Of a DNA stretch of 64,000 nt, positions 62,619 through 64,000 are shown piece after piece. How positions within the stretch are numbered: position 1 is the first letter of the stretch; every line of letters starts with the position of its first letter. This DNA is from Ophiura sarsii (taxonomy: Eukaryota > Echinodermata > Ophiuroidea > Amphilepidida > Ophiuridae). The notes below the pieces were generated by a model. That model ran no database searches, was not told the origin of the DNA, and saw only the letters and a program-made list of their open reading frames with translations. Made by a program: the position numbers and the translations under genes. The stretch lies in the NCBI GenBank assembly GCA_035610835.1, contig CM069445.1, positions 30,554,811-30,618,810 on the forward strand, read 5' to 3'.

Positions 62619-63440
62619 ACGATTTTTTTAAATTTATGAACCTAAAAAGTGCCCAGGGTGTAAGCACCTCCCTAAATGGTGAACAGGCATGCCAGAAAAC
62701 GTTAAAAGGTGAGGGCGCAGTGTGCGGGTCCGTAGAGAAAATTTAGGTTGATAACCCTTAATGAAACAAGGCTTGAATTAAAGTTGAGATTTTACTGAAA
62801 ATGCTCATAGGTGACATGTATGCCATAAATGTATCCGGCGGGTAGAAAAGTTCTCTTAAAATATGGCATTTTTACACGTATTTCAATTGGGAAGTTATTT
62901 GGTGTAGTGCGCCCAGCCCATATTCCATTAGCCCGAAAATGTGAACTTTGCTCGAACATAAAAGTAGACGAGGCTCTCACACCTACGGCTGCCGTTACGC
63001 ATGCGCGCATTGGTAATCTAAAACCAAGTGTAGGGAAAATCATTTTGAATGGTAGAGTTTGACTAGGAAATGTTCACTAACTATCAACAAGCTTGGGTAT
63101 TCCTGCTAACATGGACGGCATATGCATCAACCTACCTACTACGTAAACCCCTGGGTGTGGTAAGTAATTTCCTATTTTAGATAATAAATAAAATTAAATC
63201 TAATAATATCGGTAACTAAAAAGTGACTGTCATGAGTATGACTGTCAGTGTCAGTACAGTAGGCCTACTGTCAGTCCATGCAGGTGGACGAATTATCCAG
63301 CCCTGGCAAATATCCCAGCTGACTGAGCTGAGTGGGCATATTTGCCAGTATTTACAGTCAATCCAAAAGTAGCGCTTCCAAACAAAAAGTGGCATATCTT
63401 CTATCTGTCACATTTAAATTATCAATATAATAACTCAATA
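62619..63440. other. Right flank with small palindromes, no recognised gene
   Basis: Open frames of about 80 codons on both strands near 62792-63062 are overlapping mirrors with no familiar motif. The region holds a perfect 16-bp palindrome ACAGTAGGCCTACTGT (63256-63271) and a hairpin with arms CTGGCAAATATCCC (63303-63316) and GGGCATATTTGCCAG (63334-63348). I see no supportable gene. Confidence 0.45.
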
Positions 63441-63446
63441 CTTTAA

Positions 63447-63825
63447 TATTTTGTGTCGCTTCAAAAAATTCTTGGTTGCGTTTTATCAGGAAAATGATGA
63501 AATTTCAGTCATTTTGTCATCGATAGCTGAACTCGATACCAAAATATTTTGTGCTGTGTCGCTTATAAACAATATTCTTGGTTGCGTTTTAACTTGAAGA
63601 AAGATGTAATTTCAGTCTTTTAATTTTATGGCAACAACTATTTTTGTAATTCCATTTTCAAGCTTTCATTGAAAGTGCATACATTATCAAACAAGGAATC
63701 CTCTACCCTTATTAATACTGATATAGCTTTACTAATAATACCTAAATGTTTTGTGAAACTTTCAAAAAATACTTTGTTTTACTGGGAAAATAAAATAAAT
63801 TTCAGTCATTTTGCCACCAAAAATC
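63447..63825. repeat. Weak ~95-bp tandem repeat
   Basis: AATATTTTGTGTCGCTTCAA with following TTCTTGGTTGCGTTTT and AATTTCAGTC (from 63447) recurs from about 63541 with insertions. A more diverged copy begins near 63744, also ending ATTTCAGTCATTTTG. A 71-codon open frame across the third copy is not convincing as a gene. Confidence 0.6.
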
Positions 63826-64000
63826 AAGAATTGTTGAAAGTTTTCTTTCAAGATTTTATTGAAATGATAATTGTTGGATATTGACATAGCAAAACTTACC
63901 TTGTTTAATGATGAGAATACCAAATACCAAATACAATCTCATTCATCACATGTACTGTAGTCATCAATTTTGACTGTTTATTAATATATTAAAATGGATG
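63826..64000. other. Window end, non-coding
   Basis: AT-rich sequence without recognisable features up to the right edge. Confidence 0.4.

Noticed and set aside
59083..62667. Very long open frames (up to 662 codons) on both strands
   Set aside because: They arise because the 9-bp unit keeps all frames open. The products are pure three-residue repeats with no unique domain, and several frames on both strands are open at once.

Overview
The window looks like animal nuclear DNA from a marine invertebrate. It is AT-rich, has almost no coding sequence, and is packed with tandem repeats, small inverted-repeat transposons and tRNA-derived elements. The only gene I can identify confidently is the 3' half of an arthropod-type hemocyanin / prophenoloxidase-family gene: four exons joined by canonical GT-AG introns between 43879 and 46582 (+). 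The repeat style and scattered TAGGCCTA motifs remind me of invertebrate deuterostomes such as hemichordates, but this is a guess and an arthropod cannot be excluded. There are no bacterial-type genes, operons or CRISPR arrays.

Layout. 1-1299: gene-poor flank with a perfect hairpin and a small inverted-repeat element. 1300-42019: a 40.7-kb tandem array. Its unit of about 1.70 kb is a ~285-bp MITE (29-bp inverted termini, internal poly-G tract of 11-24 G) plus a 1,413-bp body holding two divergent tRNA-like pol III units. The array begins and ends with the MITE: 24 MITE copies separate 24 bodies. One expected MITE is missing at 4694-4701, and exactly TACATGTA remains there, the footprint expected from Tc1-type excision. 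42240-43448: an inverted-terminal-repeat element carrying a tRNA-like sequence. 43879-46582: the hemocyanin-family exons, with a LINE reverse-transcriptase fragment in intron 2. 46.6-49.0 kb: degenerate repeats and unrecognised ORFs. 49.0-50.5 kb: a 21-bp minisatellite with an internal inversion. 50.6-51.0 kb: a tRNA-derived SINE with a 27-G run. 51.5-51.8 kb: a ~119-bp tandem repeat. 53.4-56.6 kb: a cluster of non-autonomous DNA transposons with TA, TTAA and 8-bp target duplications. 56.6-58.2 kb: an 84-bp satellite of 19 copies. 58.3-58.9 kb: a complete TA-flanked MITE. 59.15-62.62 kb: a 9-bp G-rich minisatellite with ~1.2-kb higher-order periodicity. 62.6-64.0 kb: a flank with small palindromes and a weak ~95-bp repeat.

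Reading it together. The hemocyanin-family gene lacks its N-terminal and CuA-coding exons in this window. They lie beyond the left edge, which would place the 40-kb satellite inside an intron, or the locus is a 5'-truncated copy. The most informative observation is that a satellite was apparently built on a MITE that was still excisable: one array position records a precise excision after the array, or at least its first units, had formed. Most open reading frames in the window are products of repeats whose period is a multiple of 3 (9, 21 and 84 bp) or of the MITE, and I do not annotate them as genes.
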